Positions 36,913 to 45,281 of a stretch of DNA of 64,000 nt are shown one piece after another. How positions within the stretch are numbered: position 1 is the first letter of the stretch; each line of letters begins with the position of its first letter. The stretch is taken from NCBI RefSeq assembly GCF_001280015.1, contig NZ_LGDV01000201.1, forward strand, positions 310,001-374,000, read 5' to 3'. The translations under genes and the position numbers were made by a program. This DNA comes from Streptomyces sp. MMG1121. Its GTDB lineage: Bacteria > Actinomycetota > Actinomycetes > Streptomycetales > Streptomycetaceae. The notes under the pieces were generated by a model, which was given only the letters and a program-made list of their open reading frames with translations, did not search any database and was not told the DNA's origin.

Positions 36913-37977
36913 ATGGGAAACAGCAGCGCACGCAACGATGTGGGAACGGCCTACATCAACGACGTATTCATGCGTCACCCGCTGACCACGCGGAATCAAG
37001 AGGAACTCGAAATCGCCGCCAGGGCCGTCGGCATCCTGCGGCGGAACCAACTGCGGAACGCATTCAAGCGGACCCCCCAGGAAGGGGGTGAGCAGATCGA
37101 CCCGATCGGGTTCTCCCTGAACAAGGTGCGCTACGGCGGCTTCCCACCGGAGGAGGAGACCGCGCACGAGCGCGGCTGGCGTGCCTACATGAATGTCGGC
37201 GTACCGGTCGTCGAGGAACGGAGCGACATCCAGCAGCCCCCTCCCGACATGATCTCCAAGCAGACGTACGTGAATGGCACGGACCCGATCAAAATCACCG
37301 TGACGGACACGGTCGAGTTCTCGATTTCGAACACGATCAGCTGGTCGCTCCAGGGCGAGGTGAAGCTCACCTTCGGGGCGAAGTCCATCGCATCGCTCCA
37401 GCAGCAGCTCCAGAAGAGCATGGAGATGAAGCAGTACCAGAAGACCACCCTGCTCAACAGCAAGGACAACCAGGGCGTCAACACGGAGTCCCAGACGGAG
37501 GCGACGAGCAACACCACGGCCACGAGCTCCGTCACCGGCACCGGGGAGTTGTGGGGAGAGCTCCTGCTCGGGATCACCGGATCCGTCAGTGGTTCGCTGA
37601 CCACCGAATGGAAGCACCAGTCGTCGGTCAGCCTGGAAATCAGCAGCCGGGCGGACGTCATGGCCACGACGCGGCGTCAGATCCGCCAGTTCGACTACGA
37701 ATTCCCCGTCACCTTCGGCGGCTGGGTCGCCTTGTACTATCCCGAGCCGGTGGCGGTCAAGGAGACTCCGCCACAGGCCGCCGAGCCGAAGTACTCCCGG
37801 GTCATCGCGTGGAAGCTCGGCGAGGCCTCCTTCGATTCCAGCCATTTCGACCTGGCCGACGAAGGGAAGCGGTTCATGCAGAAGGGGACGGCCGAAATCG
37901 TCGCTGTCCGTACCGGCGAACACCGCGTTTTCCAGCCGGAAGTACTCGACTACCAGAACCAGAAGCAGCCCCTCTAG
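36913..37977 (+). CDS. Possible aerolysin/ETX-MTX2-fold protein
   Basis: A 354-residue protein I cannot assign with certainty. Residues 126-155 (TVTDTVEFSISNTISW, then LQGEVKLTFG) and 238-277 (SVSLEISSRADVMATTRR, then FDYEFPVTFGGWVALYY) look like the long paired strands that close an aerolysin-type barrel. The region between is a Gln/Ser/Thr-rich stretch of alternating polar and small residues (190-232), like the insertion hairpin. No signal peptide is present, so release would need lysis or another route. Codon use is slightly less GC-rich than neighbours. The next gene is 21 bp downstream and likely cotranscribed. Confidence 0.72.
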   Translation: MGNSSARNDVGTAYINDVFMRHPLTTRNQEELEIAARAVGILRRNQLRNAFKRTPQEGGEQIDPIGFSLNKVRYGGFPPEEETAHERGWRAYMNVGVPVVEERSDIQQPPPDMISKQTYVNGTDPIKITVTDTVEFSISNTISWSLQGEVKLTFGAKSIASLQQQLQKSMEMKQYQKTTLLNSKDNQGVNTESQTEATSNTTATSSVTGTGELWGELLLGITGSVSGSLTTEWKHQSSVSLEISSRADVMATTRRQIRQFDYEFPVTFGGWVALYYPEPVAVKETPPQAAEPKYSRVIAWKLGEASFDSSHFDLADEGKRFMQKGTAEIVAVRTGEHRVFQPEVLDYQNQKQPL

Positions 37978-37998
37978 CAGGGGTCAGGAGGGAAGCCC

Positions 37999-39156
37999 GT
38001 GTCCTTCAAGAACATCTTCGACAACGGCGGAGACGAAGCCGGTTCCGCCGACAAGTCCGCTCAGGCGCTGGGCAAAGACACTCCGGGAGCCGGTGACGAA
38101 TCGGAGGCCGTGCGCAAGCTGGAGAGCGAGCGCGACCCGTGGCTCGTACGCCAGACAGCGCACGGGGCGTTCGACGTCATGGGTTTCCTCGGCCCGCTGT
38201 TCCAGAACACCCAGGGCGCGGCCGCCGCACAGCGCCAGGTCTCCGAAGACCCCGGTTCGGCGTCCGGCATGGCCTCGGCGACCACGAAGGCGTTCGGCCC
38301 GCCGGAGGTGAGCATCAGCGACGAGGACATGCCGAAGCTCGAAGACCTGTCGAAGCTCATCGGCAACAGGAGGAGCTACACCCTCGTCGCGACGGGACTG
38401 GGGGCCTCCGAAGGCCTGGCGGTCGACCCGTCGCTGAGCACGGCCTATGTCGCCGATCGGAGCGGGCAGCAGCTGTTCGCGGTGAAGGTCGACACCGGCG
38501 CCCAGCGCGTGGCCGCGAGCGGCCTCGGCGATATCGGCGATGTGCGGGTGGACGGCCAGGGCACGGCCTACTCCACCGACTACGGCGGCGGACGCCTGCT
38601 CGCGGTGGACCTGTCGAGCGGCTCCTCCCGCAAGATCGCCGATGTGTCGGGCGCCTACGGCGTCGCGCTCGACGCAGCGGGCAAGGCCTGTGTCGCCAGC
38701 TGGCTCGACGGTCAGCTGATCGCCGTCGACCTGCCGGGCGGACAGAAGCGCACCATCGCCACCGGCCTGGTGCAGGGCATCGCCGGAGTGGTGCTGGACG
38801 GGCGGGGCAAGGCGTACGTCGGCCGGAAGGACGGCGGCGGCAAACTCCACGAGGTCGACCTGACTGACGGCACCCACCGCGTCGTGACCACCCTGTCGGG
38901 GTCGAGCACCATCCGTGTGGCCCTCGACGGCACCGGCCGGGCGTACACCATCGACCACGTGAACGGGCGCCTGTACGAGATCACTCTCGCGGACGGCGCG
39001 CAACGCGTGGTGGCCACCGGTCTGGGGACGTGCGAGGGTCTCGCGCTGGACACCGTCAACGGCTGGATCTACGTCAGCAACCGTGAGGGCCAGCTGTGGC
39101 AGATCAACCAGCGTGCCGCCCAGGCCCTGGGTGGCGTGGGCAAGGTCGTGCCCTAG
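37999..39156 (+). CDS. Six-bladed NHL/SMP-30-like beta-propeller protein
   Basis: A 385-residue protein starting at GTG 37999 with GGAGGGA upstream. Residues 1-115 are a polar, probably flexible region of unknown type (ends SISDEDMPKLEDLSKLIGNR). Residues 125-370 hold six repeats of about 41 residues of the form GLAVDPSLSTAYVADRSGQQLFAVKVDTG, as in streptogramin lyase and SMP-30-like propellers. Lyase catalytic residues are not obvious, so a binding role is as likely. It is cotranscribed with the aerolysin-like gene. No signal peptide. Confidence 0.82.
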   Translation: MSFKNIFDNGGDEAGSADKSAQALGKDTPGAGDESEAVRKLESERDPWLVRQTAHGAFDVMGFLGPLFQNTQGAAAAQRQVSEDPGSASGMASATTKAFGPPEVSISDEDMPKLEDLSKLIGNRRSYTLVATGLGASEGLAVDPSLSTAYVADRSGQQLFAVKVDTGAQRVAASGLGDIGDVRVDGQGTAYSTDYGGGRLLAVDLSSGSSRKIADVSGAYGVALDAAGKACVASWLDGQLIAVDLPGGQKRTIATGLVQGIAGVVLDGRGKAYVGRKDGGGKLHEVDLTDGTHRVVTTLSGSSTIRVALDGTGRAYTIDHVNGRLYEITLADGAQRVVATGLGTCEGLALDTVNGWIYVSNREGQLWQINQRAAQALGGVGKVVP

Positions 39157-39260
39157 CCCCAGTAGGCGCCTTCCCTTGCGAAGCCAGCGGTGCTCGGGTG
39201 AAGTCGGCGAAGGTGAGCCCGCCGACGCCGTTGCGGTCTCCGCCCCCGCGGCATGATCGG

Positions 39261-39307
39261 CAGGGCGGTCAGGAAGAAAAATCTCTGCCCTGTTCCTGAC
39301 CGCCCTG
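39261..39307. terminator. Hairpin terminator between convergent genes
   Basis: CAGGGCGGTCAGGAA, a 17-base loop, then the exact 15-base complement. It lies between the propeller gene and the convergent small-peptide gene and can serve both. Confidence 0.82.
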
Positions 39308-39374
39308 GGGATGGTTGGACTACTTCGACGTGCAGTTGTGCGGATGGCAGGCAGGAACTGCCAGCGGCTGCACC

Positions 39375-39608
39375 TCAGTTGCAGAAGTTGAGGAGGTCGA
39401 GGATGCCGTTGCCGCACTTGTTCTCGTCCCAGCCGCCGTGGCCGTAGGCCGGGGTGGCCTTGGCGGCGACGTGCGTGGCGGGTGTCGCCGCCACGGCGGA
39501 CGTGGCAGTCGCCACCCCCGCCGCACATGCGATGCCCACGGCGACGCTCACCGCGCATGCTCGCGGAATCCGGGAAACGGTCTTCTTGGGGTGTCGTGTA
39601 GTGATCAT
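39375..39608 (-). CDS. Small secreted peptide with chaplin-like C-terminus
   Basis: A 77-residue protein. A signal peptide covers about residues 1-41 (basic KKTVSRIPR, then ACAVSVAVGIACAAGVATAT, then SAVAA). The mature part is about 36 residues ending WDENKCGNGILDLLNFCN. The end recalls a shortened chaplin core, which usually reads CGN-x5-LLNP ... C-x-N with two cysteines; here the cysteines are 11 apart. It could be a surface-active or disulfide-closed peptide. ATG 39608 has only a weak GGTGAG before it. I infer export; function is unknown. Confidence 0.68.
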   Translation of the reverse strand: MITTRHPKKTVSRIPRACAVSVAVGIACAAGVATATSAVAATPATHVAAKATPAYGHGGWDENKCGNGILDLLNFCN

Positions 39609-40023
39609 GAACTCACCATGCACACCCTCGTGGACAGTTGCTCGCCGAGCGCATCCGAGCGGGTGAGCCGCCCCACCGAGCGGGACCGGACCGTCACCGG
39701 GCACCCACCGCTGGGGAGGTCCGAGCGGGGCGGGCCTTGGCCGCCATGGAGGAGCCGGACCTCTCTGCCCGCAGCGAATCCGCGACGGCGGGGACACCGC
39801 ACCCGGGGATCTCCACAGGGCCGTCGAGCGGATCGCCGCCGAGCACACCGGGCAGGGCGACGAGACGATCGCGCGGGACGGTGCCCGGGGCCGCGTCCGG
39901 TGTCGCACCATCCGCTCCGGAGCCTCGGCCGGGGCGGAGAGGCCGCCGGTCGGAACCGGAGCCAGGATGAGCCGACGCACCCGACTCGCCTGCCCCAGCG
40001 GCAACTTGACAGCGTCGTTCGGT
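39609..40023. other. Region without recognisable gene
   Basis: About 415 bp between the small peptide start and the lanC stop. Open frames exist but none has a ribosome site or family resemblance. It probably holds the promoter of the peptide gene and the 3' end of the lanthipeptide transcript. Confidence 0.5.
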
Positions 40024-41319
40024 TCATCCGGTGAGGAAGATGCGTTCCCAGTCGGGCGAAACGTCTCGGGTGAGAGAGGCGAGTACGAGTGCGACGCCGG
40101 CTGCGCCTTCGAGCAGTCCAGGACTGTCGACGGGGCCGGTGAGTGGATGAAAGTCGCTGAAGCCGAATGGTTTCCGGGGATCGTACTGCCCCATGATCGA
40201 CCGGAGGCAGGATTCGGTGTATTCGGCCAGCACCGGGTCGTGAAAAGGCAAGTCGTCCTGAAATCTCGTCAGCAGATGGAGGACACCGGCCTCACCATGA
40301 CAGAACGTCGGGGAAGAGACGCGAGTGACGTCCAGCGGCCGACAGATCGCAGATCTCATGAGCTGGTGCGCGAGTTTCCCCCATGCGGGTTCGCCGAAGG
40401 CGAGACCGGCGAGTTGAAGAGAACGAGCGACTCCAAGATTTCCATAACACCACGCGACCCGGCTTGGCGTGCTCGTTGCGTGGTGCGAGTGAGAGTGGTG
40501 GCGCCGGTAGGCGACGTCTGGTCCCCACCGGGTCTGTGTCGAACCGTCACGTATGGCGGTGACGAGTCTGTCAGCCGCGCCGTGCATTCCCTGCACCTCG
40601 GCACCGTGGCGGGCACAGACGGCCAGCAGGGCGAGTACGCCGGCGATTCCGTGCGCGACGCCCAGATCCAGACATCTGGCCGTGCTGTCTTCCGGTGGCC
40701 GGCCGGGACCGGCCGCCGGTCCGGCTGAAGTCCAAAAACCGTCGGGGGCCGGTCGGCCGCTCCAGTCAACGAGGCGGCCCAGCAGGCGGTGCAGCAGGGA
40801 GGCTGCGGAGGGGTCGTCCGTCATGGTTGACAGAGAGGCACCGACACCCACCACACCCGAGATCAGGTCGTACTGTTCCAGCGCCGTGCAGCCCGCTTCG
40901 GGAAGGCGGTCGAGGGCGGCAGTCGATCGACCGACCAAAAGAGAACCGACACGGCCCAGCGCCCGCGCGTAACGCTGTCCGCCTAGCGAGAGATAGCGCA
41001 TGGCAAACGCAAGACCGGAAATTCCACGATATAGGCCTAACCCTACTCGGGTCTCCAGGGCAGCCGCAGACCGGGAGATATAGGAATGGGCAACCTCGTC
41101 CCAGCCGGAGTCCGGCTCGACACGGAGCATATACCCAAATGCCACAGCCAGACCGACGTCACCAAAGGCTGCGTCAAGAGCAGACCACTGCAGCGCGGGA
41201 AAACCTGCCGTCGGACGTGGTTGCTCAATATCTGCCAGCTGTTCTGGATCGCACATCCGGAGGAACACCGACCGACCGATCTGTGCGGCTGTTGTCCGAA
41301 GCTCATCAGGCAAGGTCAT
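40024..41319 (-). CDS. lanC: Lanthionine cyclase LanC
   Basis: A 431-residue LanC-type cyclase with an alpha/alpha toroid. The zinc and active-site residues are Cys291 (AWCYGNLG) and Cys340-His341 (TFCHGEAG), and the base His223 lies in LGVAHGIAG. It adds cysteines across dehydro residues made by LanB. ATG 41319 overlaps the LanB stop (ATGA), so the two are coupled. It is the last gene of the lanthipeptide operon. Confidence 0.93.
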   Translation of the reverse strand: MTLPDELRTTAAQIGRSVFLRMCDPEQLADIEQPRPTAGFPALQWSALDAAFGDVGLAVAFGYMLRVEPDSGWDEVAHSYISRSAAALETRVGLGLYRGISGLAFAMRYLSLGGQRYARALGRVGSLLVGRSTAALDRLPEAGCTALEQYDLISGVVGVGASLSTMTDDPSAASLLHRLLGRLVDWSGRPAPDGFWTSAGPAAGPGRPPEDSTARCLDLGVAHGIAGVLALLAVCARHGAEVQGMHGAADRLVTAIRDGSTQTRWGPDVAYRRHHSHSHHATSTPSRVAWCYGNLGVARSLQLAGLAFGEPAWGKLAHQLMRSAICRPLDVTRVSSPTFCHGEAGVLHLLTRFQDDLPFHDPVLAEYTESCLRSIMGQYDPRKPFGFSDFHPLTGPVDSPGLLEGAAGVALVLASLTRDVSPDWERIFLTG

Positions 41320-44300
41320 GGGGCTGTTCCCTGAATGCTGAGATCCTTGGTCACGTGATGCAGACGGTGCACTACGCCGTATTCTTCCCTGCGGTCAAGC
41401 CCCAGTCGATTCGCGTGCATATGCACGAGACTGGTGGCGATTTCCGCGACTGTGGAAGTCAGGCCGCCTGCTCGGTCAAGGGCGTTCAGCTCCTGGCCGA
41501 TAGGGTCGAGTGCGGTATACAGCCGCAGCCGCCAGGAATCGAGGAATGATCCCTGACACAGTGCGGCATGACTGTCGGACAATAGCGTTCGCAACAGTGG
41601 TCGACGAATATGAAGTTCCCGGTTGAGGGTCTTTCGCGAGACTGTCGGATCGTCCGAGAACTCGCGGGCGTAGGACAGCTGCATAGTGTTGTAGACGTCG
41701 TTGCGAGTGTCGATGTCGAGGCCCAGAGACTTCAGCAGCACGTCGGTGCTGAAGGCCGCAATGTCATACTGATCGACGTCCGGCACAGTATTCAGCAGCT
41801 CCGGGGTCACATGGAGGAGATCTACCGCCTCCGGGCTCTCCGCACAGAACACCCGCTCGCACAGCGCCAGGCCGGCGAGCCCTCCGTAGCGTTCGATTTC
41901 ACGCTCGTAGCCGGTTATCTCGAAACGGTTGATGGCATCGCTGTCCACCAGCTGGGTCAACGCATCCAGCACACCATCCGGGAGTGCGCTGTCGCCTCGG
42001 ACTCGCAGCCGAAGGTGCGGCAGTGGGTCGGCGTAACGGACGAAAAACCATTCCTGGTCGGCCAGTACGTTGCGCAGGGTAGTGAGAGTGTCCTGAGAAA
42101 AGTCGGGCGAGCCATAGAGTTTGAAGAACCACCATCCCTCCCCCGGAAGGCTCAAGCGCTCCCGGCGACCGGCATCGACACTGGTGCGCTTCCGGGGTCG
42201 AGGAACGGGCTCCGGATCGACCGCACGCAGCGATACCACCGCCTCGAGGAGGTACCCGTCACCGTGAGCATCGCGAGCTGCGGCATGCCCGAGGCCGGGC
42301 AGCGCCTCTTCCACCGCGGTCACTCCCTGACGCATCTGGTGCCGGAGCAGTTCCACGTGCAGCGGGTGATCGAGGTCGAGTAACAGCCGATTGTCGAGCT
42401 GTCCGGTATATACATGGCGGGAAACGTTCCATTCGCGGCGCCAACGTTCCAGCTCCGCCCGGGACGCAGATTCGCTGCCGACACCTTCGGGAATGCGCCA
42501 GCGCGCCGGTGCAAGCACGACGCGCCCTCTGCGGATCCGGGGCAGGAACGGAAGTCGTTCCATTCCTCCCCAGCCCCAGACAGGGCGCCAATAGCCATCC
42601 TCGGAGACCTCGAGCACAAACCGGATCGGATTGGGAGAATAAGTCGGAGTCAGCATGTGTGCCGCCCGCACCACAATGCGTCGTCCAAGCTTTTGTGAAC
42701 GCAGATACAGCCGTCCCTCTGCAACGCCGACCACCAGGTCAGCGAGTTCTACACGCCGATCACGGGGACCGCTCGCCGTTGTCGATACCGCCAGCTCGTA
42801 TTCGTGGACCCGGGGGGCCAGGGCCACATTGTTCACGTGCCCGTCGGGATGTACGTAGCTGAGGTCCGCGAAGACGACGTCAGGGTTGGCCGCCTGCTCG
42901 TGACAGGCCAGTTCCACGACATGGTCGTTGAATCGCTGGTCAAGATAGGCGAAACGCCCGAAAGCCCGGCCGCCAGGGAAGACTGCCCCGCCCCCGGGGC
43001 CGAGGACGGCCTGCCAATCTCCGTCTGGTTGTGCGGCGACCATGAGAAAAGCGTCCACTGACGGTGGCGGCTCGCCCTCCGGAAATCCAAGATCGAGGAG
43101 ATGTTCCGAGACTATTTCCACCTCGTGAACGCCATCCTTGAGAGCTGATCCGACGAGATCGTGGAGCAGGGCGTCCCGCTGCCTTGTAGCTTGCTGGGCA
43201 ACCGGCCAGTTTCGCCTCGGCGATGGGTTGCGGAAGTCGGCTGGAGGGCCGATCCCGACTTGTTCGTCGAGCACTTCAAGAAGTGGAACCTCCCGCTCAC
43301 CGTATCGGCTGACGAATTCGCCGGAATATGCCTGAAGTGCAGGGGAGCGGGCTGGCATGGGACTGAGTCGGAACAAGCAGTCCAGCGCGGATTCCGTTTC
43401 CGCTTTCAACTCTGCGGGCAGTGTCCCGGAGAGCGATATCCGCATGTCCGCCTGCAGGTGATTTTGAGACCGGCCAGGCCCCGTAACATTGAGTCGACCC
43501 AGTAGTGAGCGCAGTTCACCGATTCCGTCCCCCACCTTCTGGTTCGCATACGTGTCGATGGACTCTGCCAGGTACCGACTCTGCCGAAGTGTGGGAATTC
43601 GGGTCTTCGGTGCTTCCGCGAGCAGGTAGGACAGCGGGTCGGATCCATCCATGGGAGGTCGCAGCGTGCTCAACAGGAGATTGTTCTCGAGAAGCGTGGA
43701 GAGAAAACGCGTCAGGGCGTCCTCGGTGACCTGTGGGTAGGCCCTTTCCAATCTGTCACGAAGAGCTGAGAACTGAATGGCTTCCTGGGCCCATGCCAGA
43801 ACCTTCTTGACGGGGTCGGTGCAGCGGATCGATACTCGCTTTCCGCCGTCCTGGTCCCCGCGAGCGTCGCCGTGCATGAGATGGACACGCTCTCCCCGTA
43901 GCAGCAGGGCAGAATTCCGGTAGACCCAGAGGTACGACTGCGCGCCAGGGTCGCGCTCCAGGCCATGGACGAGTTTCAGCACTTCGCCGTAGTCCAGTCG
44001 GACCGGGCGGTGATGTTCCGTGGGGTTGCCCAGCTCGATATCGAGTTCTGGCCCCCAGCCGACGGGGGCGACTCCGCTGAACATGCCGAACGGTGTGGGA
44101 CGTGTCGTCGACCGCACCACGTAGCGAGCCAATGCCGTTACGATGCGCCGCTGCTGTTTGGTCGAAAACGCGCTGGGGCTCTGGAAGAACTTCTCCGCAT
44201 CTTGCGCGAGGGACGGACTGGCAAACCACACCGCCTCCCTGAACGCCGGATCTTCAAAGGCGGTTCGCAACCCTTTCGTCGTCTCGGTCTGCGGAGCGAA

Positions 44301-44405
44301 GGCCGCAGAGTAGGACCGGACGGACAGGAGCGGGGCGCGGACCATCGCCGTGGATGCCGCAACGTAGTTGGTTGTCGCCGGAATTGATTTTTCGGTCCGC
44401 GTCAA
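41316..44405 (-). CDS. lanB: Full-length lanthipeptide dehydratase LanB
   Basis: A 1029-residue class I dehydratase. The N-terminal part is the glutamylation domain (RAPLLSVRSYSAAF, then STRPTPFGMFSGVAPVGW, the TPFG-x-F signature). The C-terminal 300 residues form the SpaB-C elimination domain (WWFFKLYGSPDFSQDTLTTL, then FFVRYADPLPHLRLRV). It uses Glu-tRNA to dehydrate Ser/Thr in the precursor. TTG 44405 is chosen because AAAAGGG lies seven bases before it; another in-frame TTG at 44453 lies against the upstream hairpin. It follows the precursor gene across a 115-bp gap containing a hairpin. Confidence 0.92.
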   Translation of the reverse strand: MTRTEKSIPATTNYVAASTAMVRAPLLSVRSYSAAFAPQTETTKGLRTAFEDPAFREAVWFASPSLAQDAEKFFQSPSAFSTKQQRRIVTALARYVVRSTTRPTPFGMFSGVAPVGWGPELDIELGNPTEHHRPVRLDYGEVLKLVHGLERDPGAQSYLWVYRNSALLLRGERVHLMHGDARGDQDGGKRVSIRCTDPVKKVLAWAQEAIQFSALRDRLERAYPQVTEDALTRFLSTLLENNLLLSTLRPPMDGSDPLSYLLAEAPKTRIPTLRQSRYLAESIDTYANQKVGDGIGELRSLLGRLNVTGPGRSQNHLQADMRISLSGTLPAELKAETESALDCLFRLSPMPARSPALQAYSGEFVSRYGEREVPLLEVLDEQVGIGPPADFRNPSPRRNWPVAQQATRQRDALLHDLVGSALKDGVHEVEIVSEHLLDLGFPEGEPPPSVDAFLMVAAQPDGDWQAVLGPGGGAVFPGGRAFGRFAYLDQRFNDHVVELACHEQAANPDVVFADLSYVHPDGHVNNVALAPRVHEYELAVSTTASGPRDRRVELADLVVGVAEGRLYLRSQKLGRRIVVRAAHMLTPTYSPNPIRFVLEVSEDGYWRPVWGWGGMERLPFLPRIRRGRVVLAPARWRIPEGVGSESASRAELERWRREWNVSRHVYTGQLDNRLLLDLDHPLHVELLRHQMRQGVTAVEEALPGLGHAAARDAHGDGYLLEAVVSLRAVDPEPVPRPRKRTSVDAGRRERLSLPGEGWWFFKLYGSPDFSQDTLTTLRNVLADQEWFFVRYADPLPHLRLRVRGDSALPDGVLDALTQLVDSDAINRFEITGYEREIERYGGLAGLALCERVFCAESPEAVDLLHVTPELLNTVPDVDQYDIAAFSTDVLLKSLGLDIDTRNDVYNTMQLSYAREFSDDPTVSRKTLNRELHIRRPLLRTLLSDSHAALCQGSFLDSWRLRLYTALDPIGQELNALDRAGGLTSTVAEIATSLVHMHANRLGLDRREEYGVVHRLHHVTKDLSIQGTAP

Positions 44406-44454
44406 TCCAGTACCCTTTTGTGGCTCGATCGGTGATCCGCGCCGCGCCCCCAAG

Positions 44455-44484
44455 AGGGCCGGGGAACCTCTTGTCCCCGACCCT
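44455..44484 (-). terminator. Attenuator-like hairpin between lanA and lanB
   Basis: AGGGCCGGGGA and TCCCCGACCCT (one wobble) with an 8-base loop, 36 bp after the precursor stop. Such hairpins in lanthipeptide operons let the precursor be made in excess of the enzymes. Confidence 0.65.
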
Positions 44485-44520
44485 CAGGGCTCCGTGCGGA
44501 GTCAGACTGTTCCAGTGCTG

Positions 44521-44673
44521 CTAGCAGCCGAACACGGTCGGCGAGCACGGGCCGGTGATGCCCGGGGTCTTCTGGGCAGCGGCCTCCTCGGCCTTCGGGT
44601 ACGTCTCCGTGCGGATGTCCAGGTCGAACTGGTTGGTGTCCACGGTCGTCACGATGGTCTCCATCTGGTGCAT
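44521..44673 (-). CDS. lanA: Class I lanthipeptide precursor (FxLD-type leader)
   Basis: A 50-residue peptide, MHQMETIVTTVDTNQFDLDI at the N-terminus and TPGITGPCSPTVFGC at the C-terminus. GAGGAAATC precedes ATG 44673. FDLD at residues 16-19 matches the FNLD/FxLD box that LanB and LanC recognise in class I leaders. The core has only two cysteines (43, 50) and Thr40, Ser44 and Thr46 as ring partners. A small MeLan between Thr40 and Cys43 and a second ring to Cys50 are likely. The leader end is uncertain; cleavage after AAAQ would leave a 16-residue product. It lies directly upstream of lanB and lanC. Confidence 0.9.
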   Translation of the reverse strand: MHQMETIVTTVDTNQFDLDIRTETYPKAEEAAAQKTPGITGPCSPTVFGC

Positions 44674-44770
44674 GATTTCCTCTCTGGTGTTTCTGTTTTC
44701 GTGAAATGAATTCAGCGCCCCGCGACTGTCGGCAATGCCGTTCTGGGGCGCCGGGCCCCGCCGCGCGCGC

Positions 44771-45229
44771 TCACTCGTGGGCGCGGCCGCGGGCGTATGT
44801 GTACGAGGCGAGCAGGATCTGCCAGGCCACCTCGATCTCGTCCCGGTCGCGCGGGCCGAAGAGCAGCAGGGTGTTCTGTATGGGGTGCGGGATCCCCCAG
44901 CCCAGGTCGGTGACGTGCTTCTTGGCCGCCGGAGGCAGGGTGAGGTGCACGCTGCCGTCCTGCGGCGGGTGCTGGTGGGCGAACTCGCGGCTGTGCCGGA
45001 TGAAGGCGTCGTCGGGTCCGGTGCCGAACTCGGGGGCCAGGTGGATGGCGCGGGCCTCGGGGTAGGGCACATGGGTGGGGGCGAGGTAGACGCCGCTGAG
45101 CGACCGCATGCGCTGCCAGAACTCCTCCTGGAGCGGCGTAGGGGCGATCTGGTCCAGCTGGCCGTGGGGCACCGGGCCGCGGGTGCGGGGGGCCGGGCCG
45201 GGACGGTCGGGAAGGTTCAGGAGGGACAT
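44771..45229 (-). CDS. DUF5519 (luciferase-domain-like) family protein
   Basis: A 152-residue soluble protein matching the DUF5519 pattern: DGSVHLTLPPAAKKHVTDLGWGIPHPI, then TLLLFGPRDRDEIEVAWQILLASYTYARG. ATG 45229 follows AAAGGAAAGCG. It is the first gene of the minus-strand transcript leading into lanA, 97 bp away, and is divergent from a MarR gene. The family has no established reaction. A role in precursor handling or self-protection is possible but not shown by the sequence. Confidence 0.78.
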   Translation of the reverse strand: MSLLNLPDRPGPAPRTRGPVPHGQLDQIAPTPLQEEFWQRMRSLSGVYLAPTHVPYPEARAIHLAPEFGTGPDDAFIRHSREFAHQHPPQDGSVHLTLPPAAKKHVTDLGWGIPHPIQNTLLLFGPRDRDEIEVAWQILLASYTYARGRAHE

Positions 45230-45246
45230 CGCTTTCCTTTCATCAT

Positions 45247-45274
45247 TACGACATCGAACGGTTCTCGGCTAGGC
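45247..45274. promoter_or_regulatory. MarR promoter with GAAC-G-GTTC operator
   Basis: TTACGA, 18 bases, TAGGCT form a plausible promoter for the MarR gene. The spacer holds ACATCGAACGGTTC (45251-45264), whose GAAC-G-GTTC core is an inverted repeat. A nearly identical string, ACATCGAACAGTTC, occurs at 53441-53454 in the promoter of the other operon. Autorepression by MarR is likely. Confidence 0.65.
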
Positions 45275-45281
45275 TCGGAGC

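Noticed and set aside
39638..39970. Plus-strand frame between the small peptide and lanC
   Set aside because: No ribosome site, biased composition and no recognisable family; treated as non-coding.
44771..45229. DUF5519 gene as a lanthipeptide immunity gene
   Set aside because: It has no membrane segment or lipoprotein signal, which LanI proteins usually have; location alone is not enough.
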